Source: Chryseobacterium fluminis (GTDB taxonomy: Bacteria > Bacteroidota > Bacteroidia > Flavobacteriales > Weeksellaceae). From it: DNA of 64,000 nucleotides. The position numbers and the translations under genes were made by a program. Below are positions 1 to 8,829 of the stretch, piece after piece; the first letter of the stretch is position 1; every line of letters starts with the position of its first letter. The stretch covers positions 3,534,001-3,598,000 of the forward strand of contig NZ_CP111121.1 of assembly GCF_026314945.1 (NCBI RefSeq). The letters are read 5' to 3'. Under the pieces are notes generated by a model. The model ran no database searches. It was not told the origin of the DNA and saw only the letters and a program-made list of their open reading frames with translations.

Positions 1-1
1 A

Positions 2-478
2 ATGAGAAAGACAAAAGCGAAAAAAAGACCGTTGTTACCAGATCCGAAGTTTAATGATCAATTGGTAACAAGATTTGTAAACAATTTAATGCTTGACGGT
101 AAAAAGTCAATTGCATTCAAAATTTTCTATGATGCATTGGAAATCGTAGAAACTAAAAAAGGAGACAGCGAAAAAACTGCCCTTGAAATCTGGAAAGATG
201 CACTTACTAATGTAATGCCTCACGTAGAAGTACGTTCCAGAAGAGTAGGTGGAGCTAACTTCCAGATTCCTATGCCGATCAGAGCAGACAGAAAGATTTC
301 TATGGCCATGAAATGGTTAATCCTTTACTCTAAAAAGAGAAACGATAAATCTATGGCTTTGAAATTGGCTAACGAGGTAGTAGCTGCTTCAAGAGAAGAA
401 GGTGCTGCTTATAAGAAAAAGAGTGATACTCACAAAATGGCGGAAGCGAACAAAGCTTTCTCACACTTTAAATTCTAA
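2..478 (+). CDS. rpsG: 30S ribosomal protein S7
   Basis: S7 nucleates assembly of the 30S head and contacts the E and P sites. The 158-residue product has the usual bacterial length and the conserved core ([16 protein letters not shown], about residues 76-91). It starts at the second base of the window, so the upstream neighbour, probably rpsL, is outside. Six bases separate its stop from fusA, consistent with one str-type operon. No Shine-Dalgarno sequence can be seen because the leader is cut off. Confidence 0.97.
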   Translation: MRKTKAKKRPLLPDPKFNDQLVTRFVNNLMLDGKKSIAFKIFYDALEIVETKKGDSEKTALEIWKDALTNVMPHVEVRSRRVGGANFQIPMPIRADRKISMAMKWLILYSKKRNDKSMALKLANEVVAASREEGAAYKKKSDTHKMAEANKAFSHFKF

Positions 479-484
479 TCTGAA

Positions 485-2602
485 ATGGGTAGAGATCTTA
501 AATTTACAAGAAATATTGGTATTGCTGCGCATATTGATGCCGGTAAGACAACCACTACAGAAAGAATTTTATTTTATACAGGGGTAAACCACAAAATTGG
601 AGAAGTTCACGATGGTGCTTCTACAATGGACTGGATGGAGCAGGAAGCAGAAAGAGGGATTACGATTACTTCTGCTGCAACTACTTGTTCTTGGAACTTT
701 CCTACAGATCAGGGAAAACCTGTAGCGGATACTAAGCCTTACCACTTCAACATCATCGATACCCCGGGACACGTTGACTTCACCGTAGAAGTAAACAGAT
801 CTTTAAGAGTATTGGATGGATTGGTATTCTTATTCTCTGCCGTAGATGGAGTAGAGCCTCAGTCTGAAACAAACTGGAGACTTGCTGACAACTACAAAGT
901 TGCAAGAATGGGATTCGTAAACAAAATGGACAGACAGGGTGCTGACTTCCTTAACGTGGTAAAACAGGTTAAAGAAATGTTAGGATCTAATGCCGTTCCA
1001 ATCGTTTTACCAATCGGTGCTGAAGAAGATTTCAAAGGTGTAGTAGACTTAATTAAAAACAGAGCAATCATCTGGGATGAAGCAGGACAGGGGGCGACTT
1101 TTGAAGTTGTGCCTATTCCTGAAGACATGAAGGCTGAAGTTCTTGAATACAGAGAGAAATTAGTAGAAGCTGTAGCTGACTACGATGAGACTTTGATGGA
1201 GAAATTCTTCGAAGATCCGGATTCAATCTCTGAAGACGAAATCAACGAAGCTTTAAGAAAAGCGACGATCGATTTATCTATTATCCCAATGACTTGTGGT
1301 TCTTCATTCAAAAATAAAGGAGTACAGTTTATGTTGGATGCAGTATGTAAATACCTTCCTTCTCCATTGGATAAAGATGACATCAAAGGTACTGACCCTA
1401 GAACTGACGCTGAAATTACAAGAAAACCGGACGTAAACGAGCCGTTCTCGGCTTTAGCATTTAAGATTGCTACCGATCCTTTCGTAGGAAGATTGGCATT
1501 CTTCAGAGCATACTCTGGAAGATTAGACGCGGGATCTTATATCCTGAACACCCGTTCAGGAGATAAAGAAAGAATCTCAAGAATCTACCAGATGCACGCG
1601 AACAAGCAAAACCCGGTAGAATATATTGAAGCTGGTGATATTGGTGCTGCAGTAGGATTCAAATCTATCAAAACCGGTGATACGATGTGTGACGAGAAAA
1701 ACCCGATCGTTCTTGAATCGATGGTTTTCCCTGATCCGGTAATCGGTATCGCTGTGGAGCCTAAAACTAAAGCTGACCAGGATAAAATGGGTAACGCATT
1801 AGCTAAATTGGCTGAAGAAGATCCTACATTTACGGTAAGAACTGACGAGGCTTCAGGACAAACGATTATCTCTGGTATGGGTGAGCTTCACTTAGATATC
1901 ATTGTAGACCGTATGAAGAGAGAATTCAAGGTTGAAGTAAACCAGGGACAACCTCAGGTAGAATACAAAGAAAACTTAACCAAAGTTGCTCAGCACAGAG
2001 AAGTTTACAAAAAACAATCTGGTGGTAAAGGTAAATTTGCGGATATCGTATTTGAACTTGGACCTGCTGAAGAAGGTAAAATCGGTTTGGAATTCATCAA
2101 TGAGATCAAAGGGGGTAACGTTCCTAGAGAATTTGTTCCTGCTATTGAAAAAGGCTTTAAAGCTGCAATGAAAAACGGTCCTTTGGCTGGTTTCGAAGTT
2201 GAAGGTATTAAAGTAGTTCTTAAAGACGGATCTTTCCACGCAGTGGATTCTGATGCACTTTCTTTCGAATTAGCTGCTAAACTTGGTTTCAAGGAAGCTG
2301 GTAAAGCTGCTAAACCGGTAATCATGGAGCCTATTATGAAACTGGAAGTTGTAACTCCGGAAGAATATATGGGTAACATCATCGGTGACCTTAACAAGAG
2401 AAGAGGTACTATCAGCGGTCAGGAAGAGAAAAACGGAGCTGTTGTTATCAAAGGTTCTGTTCCACTTTCTGAAATGTTTGGATATGTAACAACTCTAAGA
2501 ACACTTTCATCAGGAAGAGCGACTTCTTCTATGGAATTAGAGAAATATTTACCAACTCCACAAAACGTTGCTGAAGATATCATTGCTAAAGCAAAAGGTT
2601 AA
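485..2602 (+). CDS. fusA: Elongation factor G
   Basis: EF-G is the GTPase that drives tRNA-mRNA translocation and, with RRF, ribosome recycling. The 705-residue protein carries G1 AHIDAGKT (15-22), G3 DTPGH (92-96) and G4 NKMD (146-149), followed by domains II-V; the C-terminal part ([16 protein letters not shown]) is the typical domain V entry. It sits between rpsG and rpsJ with 6- and 16-base gaps, the Bacteroidota order in which tuf is missing from this operon. Nothing suggests the duplicated EF-G2 form. Confidence 0.97.
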   Translation: MGRDLKFTRNIGIAAHIDAGKTTTTERILFYTGVNHKIGEVHDGASTMDWMEQEAERGITITSAATTCSWNFPTDQGKPVADTKPYHFNIIDTPGHVDFTVEVNRSLRVLDGLVFLFSAVDGVEPQSETNWRLADNYKVARMGFVNKMDRQGADFLNVVKQVKEMLGSNAVPIVLPIGAEEDFKGVVDLIKNRAIIWDEAGQGATFEVVPIPEDMKAEVLEYREKLVEAVADYDETLMEKFFEDPDSISEDEINEALRKATIDLSIIPMTCGSSFKNKGVQFMLDAVCKYLPSPLDKDDIKGTDPRTDAEITRKPDVNEPFSALAFKIATDPFVGRLAFFRAYSGRLDAGSYILNTRSGDKERISRIYQMHANKQNPVEYIEAGDIGAAVGFKSIKTGDTMCDEKNPIVLESMVFPDPVIGIAVEPKTKADQDKMGNALAKLAEEDPTFTVRTDEASGQTIISGMGELHLDIIVDRMKREFKVEVNQGQPQVEYKENLTKVAQHREVYKKQSGGKGKFADIVFELGPAEEGKIGLEFINEIKGGNVPREFVPAIEKGFKAAMKNGPLAGFEVEGIKVVLKDGSFHAVDSDALSFELAAKLGFKEAGKAAKPVIMEPIMKLEVVTPEEYMGNIIGDLNKRRGTISGQEEKNGAVVIKGSVPLSEMFGYVTTLRTLSSGRATSSMELEKYLPTPQNVAEDIIAKAKG

Positions 2603-2618
2603 TTTTTAAATTAAAGAA

Positions 2619-2924
2619 ATGTCACAAAGAATCAGAATAAAACTAAAATCTTACGATTATAACTTGGTAGACAAGTCTGCTGAGAAGATCGTAAAAACGG
2701 TAAAGGCTACCGGTGCTGTTGTAAACGGACCGATTCCATTGCCAACGAATAAGAGAATCTTCACGGTGTTGAGATCTCCGCACGTAAACAAGAAGGCAAG
2801 AGAGCAGTTCCAGTTATCAGCTCACAAGAGATTGATGGATATCTACTCTTCTTCCTCTAAAACTGTTGATGCTCTAATGAAATTAGAACTTCCTTCAGGA
2901 GTAGACGTTGAAATTAAAGTGTGA
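2619..2924 (+). CDS. rpsJ: 30S ribosomal protein S10
   Basis: S10 is a 30S head protein and, as NusE, part of transcription antitermination complexes. The 101-residue sequence begins [20 protein letters not shown] and has the typical GPIPLPT loop. It follows fusA by 16 bases. It is not followed by rplC: a terminator begins 30 bases after its stop, and rplC is about 26.5 kb downstream, so S10 is here the last gene of the str-type operon. Confidence 0.97.
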   Translation: MSQRIRIKLKSYDYNLVDKSAEKIVKTVKATGAVVNGPIPLPTNKRIFTVLRSPHVNKKAREQFQLSAHKRLMDIYSSSSKTVDALMKLELPSGVDVEIKV

Positions 2925-2953
2925 TAACTTGCATACTTTGCAATGATTATAAT

Positions 2954-2987
2954 AAATCCGTTCCTTTTTGGGGCGGATTTTTATTTT
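2954..2987 (+). terminator. Intrinsic terminator after rpsJ
   Basis: An 11-bp stem (AAATCCG plus TTCC, pairing with GGGG plus CGGATTT and including two G-T wobbles) closes a T5 loop and is followed by TTATTTT. It ends the rpsG-fusA-rpsJ unit and separates it from the accessory genes that follow. Confidence 0.85.
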
Positions 2988-3051
2988 GTCCTGAATCTTC
3001 ATTACTTTCCCTGTAATTTAATTTTTATTCAGTAGATATCAGCTATCATTG

Positions 3052-3059
3052 TATCTTTG
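3052..3059 (+). promoter_or_regulatory. -7 element of the GLPGLI gene promoter
   Basis: TATCTTTG matches the Bacteroidota -7 consensus TAnnTTTG and lies 15 bases before the start codon at 3074. No clear -33 TTG is seen at the right distance, so the call rests on the -7 box and its position. Confidence 0.5.
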
Positions 3060-3073
3060 TCAAAAATAATACT

Positions 3074-3898
3074 GTGAAAAGAATTATAATACTGATGTTA
3101 TTGATGAGTTTGAATATACAGGCGCAGACTCAGAGATTTATTTATGAGATGCAGTTCAGAATGGACAGCCTTAAAGAAAACTACGAAAAGATCAGCTTTG
3201 CACTGGACGTGAATCCGAAAGATGTCAAATTCTATGAGTTCAGTTATCTCAAGACAGATTCCATCAATAAAAGCCGCGGAAATTATGAAAACCAATATGG
3301 AAGTTGGTTTCCATCCTTATTGCGGGACAGGAACTCATTTAAAAATCAAAATTATGAACTCATTGGTCATGATATGTTTTCGTTTCCTTCAGAAGATCAA
3401 ATCAACTGGACGCTGACAAATGATACAAGGAAATTTGGGGAATATACATTACAGAAGGCGACGGCAAATTTCGGAGGGAGAAGCTGGACCGCCTGGTTTA
3501 CCAAAGAGATCAGTATTTCTGAAGGACCGTATAAATTCCGCGGACTTCCGGGACTTATTTTCCAATTGGAAGACTCAAGATCTCAGTATATTTTTACTTT
3601 GATTAAAAATATAAATCTAGCTGAAACTTACAGTACAACCGGATTTATAGAAACCTACTACGGAAGAAAACCCTTAGAGATTTCTGAAAAAACCAGAGTC
3701 AGAAAAAAACTGGAATTTTATAATGATCCGTTACACGATATGCGAAACAGTTACAAAGATAATATGCAGGGCGAAATGTTTGTCATGGGAACCAAAATCA
3801 CCAGCAGGGAACAGTTTAATGAGCTCAGTAAAAAGCTTCAGGAGATGATTCGTAAAACAAACAATCCGATTGAACTTGATAAGGCGATGGCCTATTAA
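3074..3898 (+). CDS. GLPGLI family exported protein
   Basis: Member of the Bacteroidota-restricted GLPGLI family, whose function is unknown. The 274-residue protein has a signal peptide (MKRIIILMLLMSLNIQAQ) and the name-giving motif within GPYKFRGLPGLIFQL, GLPGLI at residues 157-162. The rest looks beta-rich, and there is no T9SS tail or lipobox, so a periplasmic or outer-membrane-associated location is inferred. It is preceded by its own -7 box and is the first gene after the rpsJ terminator. The next gene follows 79 bases later on the same strand. Confidence 0.9.
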   Translation: MKRIIILMLLMSLNIQAQTQRFIYEMQFRMDSLKENYEKISFALDVNPKDVKFYEFSYLKTDSINKSRGNYENQYGSWFPSLLRDRNSFKNQNYELIGHDMFSFPSEDQINWTLTNDTRKFGEYTLQKATANFGGRSWTAWFTKEISISEGPYKFRGLPGLIFQLEDSRSQYIFTLIKNINLAETYSTTGFIETYYGRKPLEISEKTRVRKKLEFYNDPLHDMRNSYKDNMQGEMFVMGTKITSREQFNELSKKLQEMIRKTNNPIELDKAMAY

Positions 3899-3977
3899 AT
3901 CCTGAAGCATTGATATAAGTGCAGATCTGCTGTTTCGGCGAAGTTTTTGATGCTCTTACGGTACTAAAATTAATGAA

Positions 3978-4466
3978 ATGGCAGAAAAGAATCAGGACAT
4001 TTTTGAGAGGTTTTCCAATTGGGCAACTAAATTCACAGGAAGCTCCTACGCATTTATCGGAGCAACACTTATTGTTTTGGTCTGGGCAATCTCAGGACCG
4101 GTTTTCAAATATTCGGAAACATGGCAGCTGGTTATCAATACTGGGACGACCATTATTACCTTTTTAATGGTTTTTCTCATTCAGAAAGCACAGAATAAGG
4201 ACTCGAAGGCGATCCAGATAAAACTGAACGAACTTCTCGCCGCCAACGAAAAAGCCAGCAACAGGATCGTGGATATCGAAGACCTTACTGAAAAAGAACT
4301 TGACGACCTTCACTGTTACTATGAAAAGCTGTCAGATTTTGCTGAAGAGGACGAGGATATCCATACTTCACATTCTATAGATGCCGCCAAAAGAAACCAG
4401 GATTATAAGCATGAGTTTTTTAAACTGAAACATGAGGAATGGCTGCGGAAACAACAAAAAAGATAA
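3978..4466 (+). CDS. Low affinity iron permease family protein
   Basis: The 162-residue protein resembles the bacterial low-affinity iron permease family (named after yeast Fet4). The N-terminal half has FERFSNWATKFTGSSYAFIG followed by two hydrophobic segments (about 22-42 and 54-70) separated by a short loop, then FLIQKAQNKDSKAIQIKLNELL, a very conserved cytoplasmic stretch of this family. The charged C-terminal half is probably cytoplasmic helix. Iron transport by the bacterial members is poorly established, so the function is a family label. ATG 3978 is used because the family homology begins immediately. Confidence 0.85.
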   Translation: MAEKNQDIFERFSNWATKFTGSSYAFIGATLIVLVWAISGPVFKYSETWQLVINTGTTIITFLMVFLIQKAQNKDSKAIQIKLNELLAANEKASNRIVDIEDLTEKELDDLHCYYEKLSDFAEEDEDIHTSHSIDAAKRNQDYKHEFFKLKHEEWLRKQQKR

Positions 4467-4590
4467 TTCACCAATTTTATAATTCATTATCTTAACGTAT
4501 TAAAGTTAAAATAATAAATAGATATCAGGTATTTAATTGTTAAAAAGACGAATTTTCATGTATTATAATTAAAATATTATTTCAAAAGAT

Positions 4591-4598
4591 TACTTTTG
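4591..4598 (+). promoter_or_regulatory. -7 element of the metalloprotease promoter
   Basis: TACTTTTG fits TAnnTTTG. Transcription would start about 7 bases downstream, near 4605, so the in-frame TTG at 4600 cannot be the start codon and the ATG at 4621 is supported. Confidence 0.55.
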
Positions 4599-4620
4599 CT
4601 TGCCTAAAATTTTAGTTTAC

Positions 4621-6840
4621 ATGAAAAGACAATTATTTTGTTTAATACTGGTAGCAACAGCGGCTATGGCTAATGCCCAGTGGACTAAAAGCGTTCCCAC
4701 ACGCGAAGTAGTCAAAAAAAGTGATAACGCCGTGTATTACAAACTTGATATTAATAAAATCAGAACCCAATTGCTTACTGCTCCCGAAATTGGGAAAGGA
4801 ACCGGAAGTGCTACGATCAGTATCCCCACATTAGAAGGAAAAATTGAAAGATTTGCGGTGAATAGTTTTCCGGTAATCGATCAGGAGCTGGCGGGTCAGT
4901 ATCAGTTAGGATCATATGTAGGCGTCGGAATTGATGATCCGACAAGATACATCAGATTCAGTATTGCTCCCAATGATTTTCAGTCGATGATCATTACCAA
5001 TGGGAAGTATGAATTTATAGAGCCTGCAACAACGGATAAATCATTTTATTCTATCCACGGAAAATCAGGTAAAAACGGTCATGCATTCACCTGTAGTACT
5101 AAGGAAAGTGCACAGTCGGTAGCCAATATGCAGAAAATGATGGCTTCTGGAGCTGCCGCAAAATCCGGAGATAAGAAATACCATACCTTACGGTTAGCCA
5201 TGTCGGTTACGGGAGAATATACTTCTTTTTTTGGGGGAGCTGCCCAGGCTCTGGCCCAGGTAAATGCAACCCTGACCAGAGTGAATGGTGTATTTGAGCA
5301 GGAATTTAATTTACATTTAAATATGGTAAGTGCCCCGAATCTGATCTTTACAAGTTCTACTACTGATCCTTACAGCAATGCCAGCCAGATGTGTAAATGG
5401 AATAATGAACTGATGAATGTTCTTCATGGTGGAAACTATGGGATAAATGACGCAGGATTCGATATCGGTCACCTCTTTGGAGCCAGTGGCGGAGGCGGAA
5501 ATGCAGGATGTATCGGATGTATCGGAAGCAATGATGTTTCTACGACTTCTTATTCCGCAGCCAACGGTGGATGCGGGTATGCTTATATAGCTCCGGATAA
5601 TTACAAAGGGAGTGGTATAACTTCTCCGGCAGACGCTGTACCCATGGGAGATACTTTTGATATAGACTACGTAGCTCACGAAATAGGTCATCAGCTGGGA
5701 GACTCGCATACCTACAGTTTTTATGAGCAGTTTATGGATACGGAAGTAGAACCCGGTTCAGGATCTACCATTATGGGATACGCTGGTATAACCGGCAGTA
5801 CGACAGATCTGCAAAGTAATTCAGACCCTTATTTCCACAGTGTAAGTATCGATCAGGTACAGGCCAATCTGGCTGCTGTGACGGCAGATGTGGAAACACC
5901 GATCATAAACAATCCGCCGGTTATAACTGCGATGAATACCGTTTATACTATTCCCAAGTCAACACCATTTGTATTAACGGCCAATGCAACAGATCCGGAT
6001 GGGGATGCGCTGACCTATTGCTGGGAACAGATCAATCCAAGTATATTAGATAACGGAGTAACGAAGTCTAATATCGGAAATACCACTTCAGGAGCTAGTT
6101 TCAGATCCTGGTCTCCGACATCAAGACCGACACGATATTTCCCAAAACAGGCTACCGTTCTTAGCGGTGCTGTAAAAAATACAGCCGACTTTGAAGCTGC
6201 TTCTACAGTGGCCAGAACCACGAATTTCCGGGTAACGGTAAGAGATAACAGAGCCGCAGGACAGGCCCAGACAGCGTATGCCATACAGACGGTTGTGGTA
6301 GGTTCGGCAAGTGCATTTACTGTTAATACACCAACATTAACGCCCAATTCAAATTCTACAATTACCTGGAATGTTTCAGGAACAACAGCAGCACCTTATA
6401 ATGCAGTCAACGTAAAAATTGAGTATACTGAGGATAATGGATCCACATGGAATACCTTAGCCGCTTCCGTTCCGAACAGCGGTTCTGCAAGCATCTTTAT
6501 TCCTGCTTCATTAGCCAATAAAACGGTTTACATCAGGGTTTCTGCGATCGGAAATGTATTCTATGCTGTAAGGCAGGCAACGGTAGGGAGTCTGGCTGTA
6601 TCAGAGGTAGGAAATATCAAAACAGTTCAGATCTATCCGAATCCGGCAGACGACGTATTGAATATTAAAAATGTTTCTTCAAAAGCGGTGTATGAAATTT
6701 ACAACGCGGCTGGCCAGTTAATTATTAAAGGTACGGTAGGTGACGCTAAAATTGTAGTAAGAGATCTCGTAAAGGGTATTTATTTTATTACAGTAGACAA
6801 TAATGGTACTGTGCTTCATAATAAGTTTGTTAAAAAATAA
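4621..6840 (+). CDS. Secreted metzincin (reprolysin-like) zinc protease with T9SS tail
   Basis: Extracellular zinc protease of 739 residues. The signal peptide MKRQLFCLILVATAAMANAQ starts at ATG 4621; an in-frame TTG 21 bases earlier lies next to the promoter -7 box and is not used here. The catalytic motif is HEIGHQLGDSH (first His at residue 353), with a downstream Met-turn in STIMGYAG, the metzincin pattern. After the catalytic domain come a segment with DPDGDALTYCW, typical of cadherin- or PKD-like beta-sandwiches, and an FN3-like module. The C-terminal 75 residues (IYPNPADDVLNI to FVKK) form a type A T9SS sorting domain, so the protein should be carried across the outer membrane and released or anchored. 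It is the last gene before a terminator. Confidence 0.9.
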   Translation: MKRQLFCLILVATAAMANAQWTKSVPTREVVKKSDNAVYYKLDINKIRTQLLTAPEIGKGTGSATISIPTLEGKIERFAVNSFPVIDQELAGQYQLGSYVGVGIDDPTRYIRFSIAPNDFQSMIITNGKYEFIEPATTDKSFYSIHGKSGKNGHAFTCSTKESAQSVANMQKMMASGAAAKSGDKKYHTLRLAMSVTGEYTSFFGGAAQALAQVNATLTRVNGVFEQEFNLHLNMVSAPNLIFTSSTTDPYSNASQMCKWNNELMNVLHGGNYGINDAGFDIGHLFGASGGGGNAGCIGCIGSNDVSTTSYSAANGGCGYAYIAPDNYKGSGITSPADAVPMGDTFDIDYVAHEIGHQLGDSHTYSFYEQFMDTEVEPGSGSTIMGYAGITGSTTDLQSNSDPYFHSVSIDQVQANLAAVTADVETPIINNPPVITAMNTVYTIPKSTPFVLTANATDPDGDALTYCWEQINPSILDNGVTKSNIGNTTSGASFRSWSPTSRPTRYFPKQATVLSGAVKNTADFEAASTVARTTNFRVTVRDNRAAGQAQTAYAIQTVVVGSASAFTVNTPTLTPNSNSTITWNVSGTTAAPYNAVNVKIEYTEDNGSTWNTLAASVPNSGSASIFIPASLANKTVYIRVSAIGNVFYAVRQATVGSLAVSEVGNIKTVQIYPNPADDVLNIKNVSSKAVYEIYNAAGQLIIKGTVGDAKIVVRDLVKGIYFITVDNNGTVLHNKFVKK

Positions 6841-7267
6841 TCAGTTTTCAATAAGCTGAAGAAGGTGTATCACAACTAAACGATGTGGGTTGAGGATCGT
6901 TTAAACGAAAACCTTTCTCGTATAGGGATACAGGAAAATTTCAAAAAAAAGGCCGTTTTCACGAGTTGTGAGACGGCCTCTTTTTTTTGTTTCCTACCTT
7001 TTGTAATATTTCGGCATCTTTAATTTTTAACACGACTTATTTTGTCGCCGGGCAGCACTACTTTTACCAATCATAATAAAAATCAATACGTTATGATGAA
7101 GAAAAAGCATAAATCTCTTGGCCGGAACAATAATTAAAATTATATTTACTATGTAAACAACACAAAAAAATTATAACGATGAAAAATTACCTTAAGAGGG
7201 ATGCCTTTCTGCGGCATCGCCATCCATCCACCATCATCAGCAAAATAAATCATTAATCAATACGAAT
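6841..7267 (+). other. Intergenic stretch upstream of the RHS locus
   Basis: This 427-base stretch holds a terminator (6947-6989), two very short open frames (7093-7137, 14 codons; 7179-7256, 25 codons encoding a basic peptide starting MKNYLKRD) and a small hairpin with arms GATGCC/GGCATC (7202-7220). There is no convincing gene. A promoter for the gene at 7268 probably lies here but no full TTG/TAnnTTTG pair was found. Confidence 0.5.
6947..6989 (+). terminator. Terminator, first copy of a repeated element
   Basis: Stem arms AGGCCGT/ACGGCCT extended by TCAC/GTGA, then T8. The 36-base core reappears at 16032-16067 in the same orientation with one base changed, so the two copies bracket the main RHS locus. 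Confidence 0.85.
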
Positions 7268-8827
7268 ATGAAAAAACTCTACAGGAGTGCATTTTTCTTA
7301 TGCACTATTTTAAATTTTTCTGCCCAGGAAGTAATCTGGCAGAAAGACATCCAATCCAACACCCAGGATTTCCTGAGCCAGGTCACTACGACCATCGACG
7401 GGCAATACCTAATTTCGGGAAGCAGCATTCAAAGTACGAAGATACCGTCTGGAGGTGGTAAACAGAACAAGGGTTATGAATTTCATTTGGTTAAACTCAA
7501 CCAAAAAGGCGAAGAAGTCTGGGAAAAATATTTCTCGGGACAGAATCACGATTTTTTATCGGCAACAGTTGCTACGCAGGAAGGTGGTTTTCTTTTGGCA
7601 GGAACTTCATTTTCAGGAAAAGGATTGGATAAAAAAGAAGACTCGAAAGGAGGATCCGATATATGGTTGGTCAGAATTAGTCCTTTTGCTGAAGAAATGT
7701 GGCAAAAAACGATCGGCACCGCTTCTGATGAAGAGGCGAGAGCGGTGATCCAGACCACCGATTTAGGCTTTTTTGTAGCCGGAAACATTCAAAATTCAGC
7801 CAAAGGATACGGATCGAAAGACGTTCTGATGGTAAGACTCGATAAAAATGGGAAAGAACTGTCCCAGCTGATTCTGGGCGGAAAAGGCCTGGATGAAGTG
7901 GAGAAAATGATCCCGACAAAAGATGGAGGTGCACTGCTAGGGATATACTCAAGAAGTGCAGCGGGAGGCTCCAAGAAGACCGAAAACTTCGGGGAAGGCG
8001 ACTATTGGATCATAAAACTTTCCAAAGACGGAAAAGTGGAATGGGAAAAGAACTTCGGAGGAAAAGGAGATGACCATTTAAGAACACTGGCACTGACTTC
8101 CAGCGGCTATATCGTTGGAGGAGAATCAAGATCGGAAAGATCGGGAAATAAATCCGTCGGGATCACGGAAGGAACGGATGTATGGTTGATTTCGTTAAAT
8201 AACAGGGGAGAAGAAGTCTGGCAGAAGTCCTACAGCTTTAAAAACAGGGATGTGCTGATGGGAATGAGTGTCATTGAGAAAAAAGAGAAAGGAGAAAAGA
8301 ATAAAGACCTGACGACAGGGATTTTACTGGGAGGTTATACCCAGGCAGAGGGCAGGGTAGAGGCCGATGATGAAAAATTCTGGATGCTGTACGTGGACGA
8401 AAACGGAAATGAGCAGTGGAGAAAGCATGTGAAAGGGCAGTCTTCTAAAAAAGAGGAACGGTTATCTGATATTAAGCTCAACCGGGACGGCTCCATTATC
8501 CTGGCAGGCACCAGTGCCGACGAACTGGGAAAAGAGAACTGGAAAATTGTAAAGCTGGGAGATCAGCAGATTGATCAGCTGATCGAGAAGCAGGATATTA
8601 AGATCTACCCGAACCCGGTGTCGGATTATGCGTACGTAGAGATTGGGATAGATTTTACGGATGCGGAGATTATAGTGTATGATATGGGCGGAAGACAGCT
8701 GCAGAGTCTGAAAACCAAGAATAAGGTGACTAAGATCAATACACAGAATCTGATTCAGGGCGCTTACCTGGTGGTCATCAAAACGGATACGGATAAAACG
8801 GCGAATGGTAAACTGATTAAGAAATAA
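7268..8827 (+). CDS. T9SS-exported beta-repeat protein at the head of the RHS locus
   Basis: A 519-residue exported protein with signal peptide (MKKLYRSAFFLCTILNFSAQ) and type A T9SS sorting domain (IYPNPVSDYAYVEIG to GKLIKK). The middle consists of about six repeats of roughly 60 residues: a DGG/GF-type strand, then aromatic strands such as SDIWLVRIS, GDYWIIKLS, TDVWLISLN and EKFWMLYVD, then EW.K..GG..DD. This suggests a beta-propeller. The stop is three bases before the RHS gene, so the two are co-transcribed. An accessory surface or delivery role for the RHS proteins is inferred from position only. Confidence 0.8.
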   Translation: MKKLYRSAFFLCTILNFSAQEVIWQKDIQSNTQDFLSQVTTTIDGQYLISGSSIQSTKIPSGGGKQNKGYEFHLVKLNQKGEEVWEKYFSGQNHDFLSATVATQEGGFLLAGTSFSGKGLDKKEDSKGGSDIWLVRISPFAEEMWQKTIGTASDEEARAVIQTTDLGFFVAGNIQNSAKGYGSKDVLMVRLDKNGKELSQLILGGKGLDEVEKMIPTKDGGALLGIYSRSAAGGSKKTENFGEGDYWIIKLSKDGKVEWEKNFGGKGDDHLRTLALTSSGYIVGGESRSERSGNKSVGITEGTDVWLISLNNRGEEVWQKSYSFKNRDVLMGMSVIEKKEKGEKNKDLTTGILLGGYTQAEGRVEADDEKFWMLYVDENGNEQWRKHVKGQSSKKEERLSDIKLNRDGSIILAGTSADELGKENWKIVKLGDQQIDQLIEKQDIKIYPNPVSDYAYVEIGIDFTDAEIIVYDMGGRQLQSLKTKNKVTKINTQNLIQGAYLVVIKTDTDKTANGKLIKK

Positions 8828-8829
8828 TT

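Noticed and set aside
2005..2397. Long antisense open frame of 130 codons inside fusA
   Set aside because: It mirrors the strong coding sequence of EF-G, has no family likeness and no promoter; the same holds for antisense frames at 5317-5709 and 6015-6347.
4600..4620. TTG start giving seven extra residues on the metalloprotease
   Set aside because: The promoter -7 box ends at 4598, so the transcript would start after this codon, and the signal peptide begins properly at 4621.
7093..7256. Two very short open frames (14 and 25 codons) upstream of the T9SS-RHS locus
   Set aside because: No leader pattern, no family likeness and no start signals; recorded only as part of the spacer.
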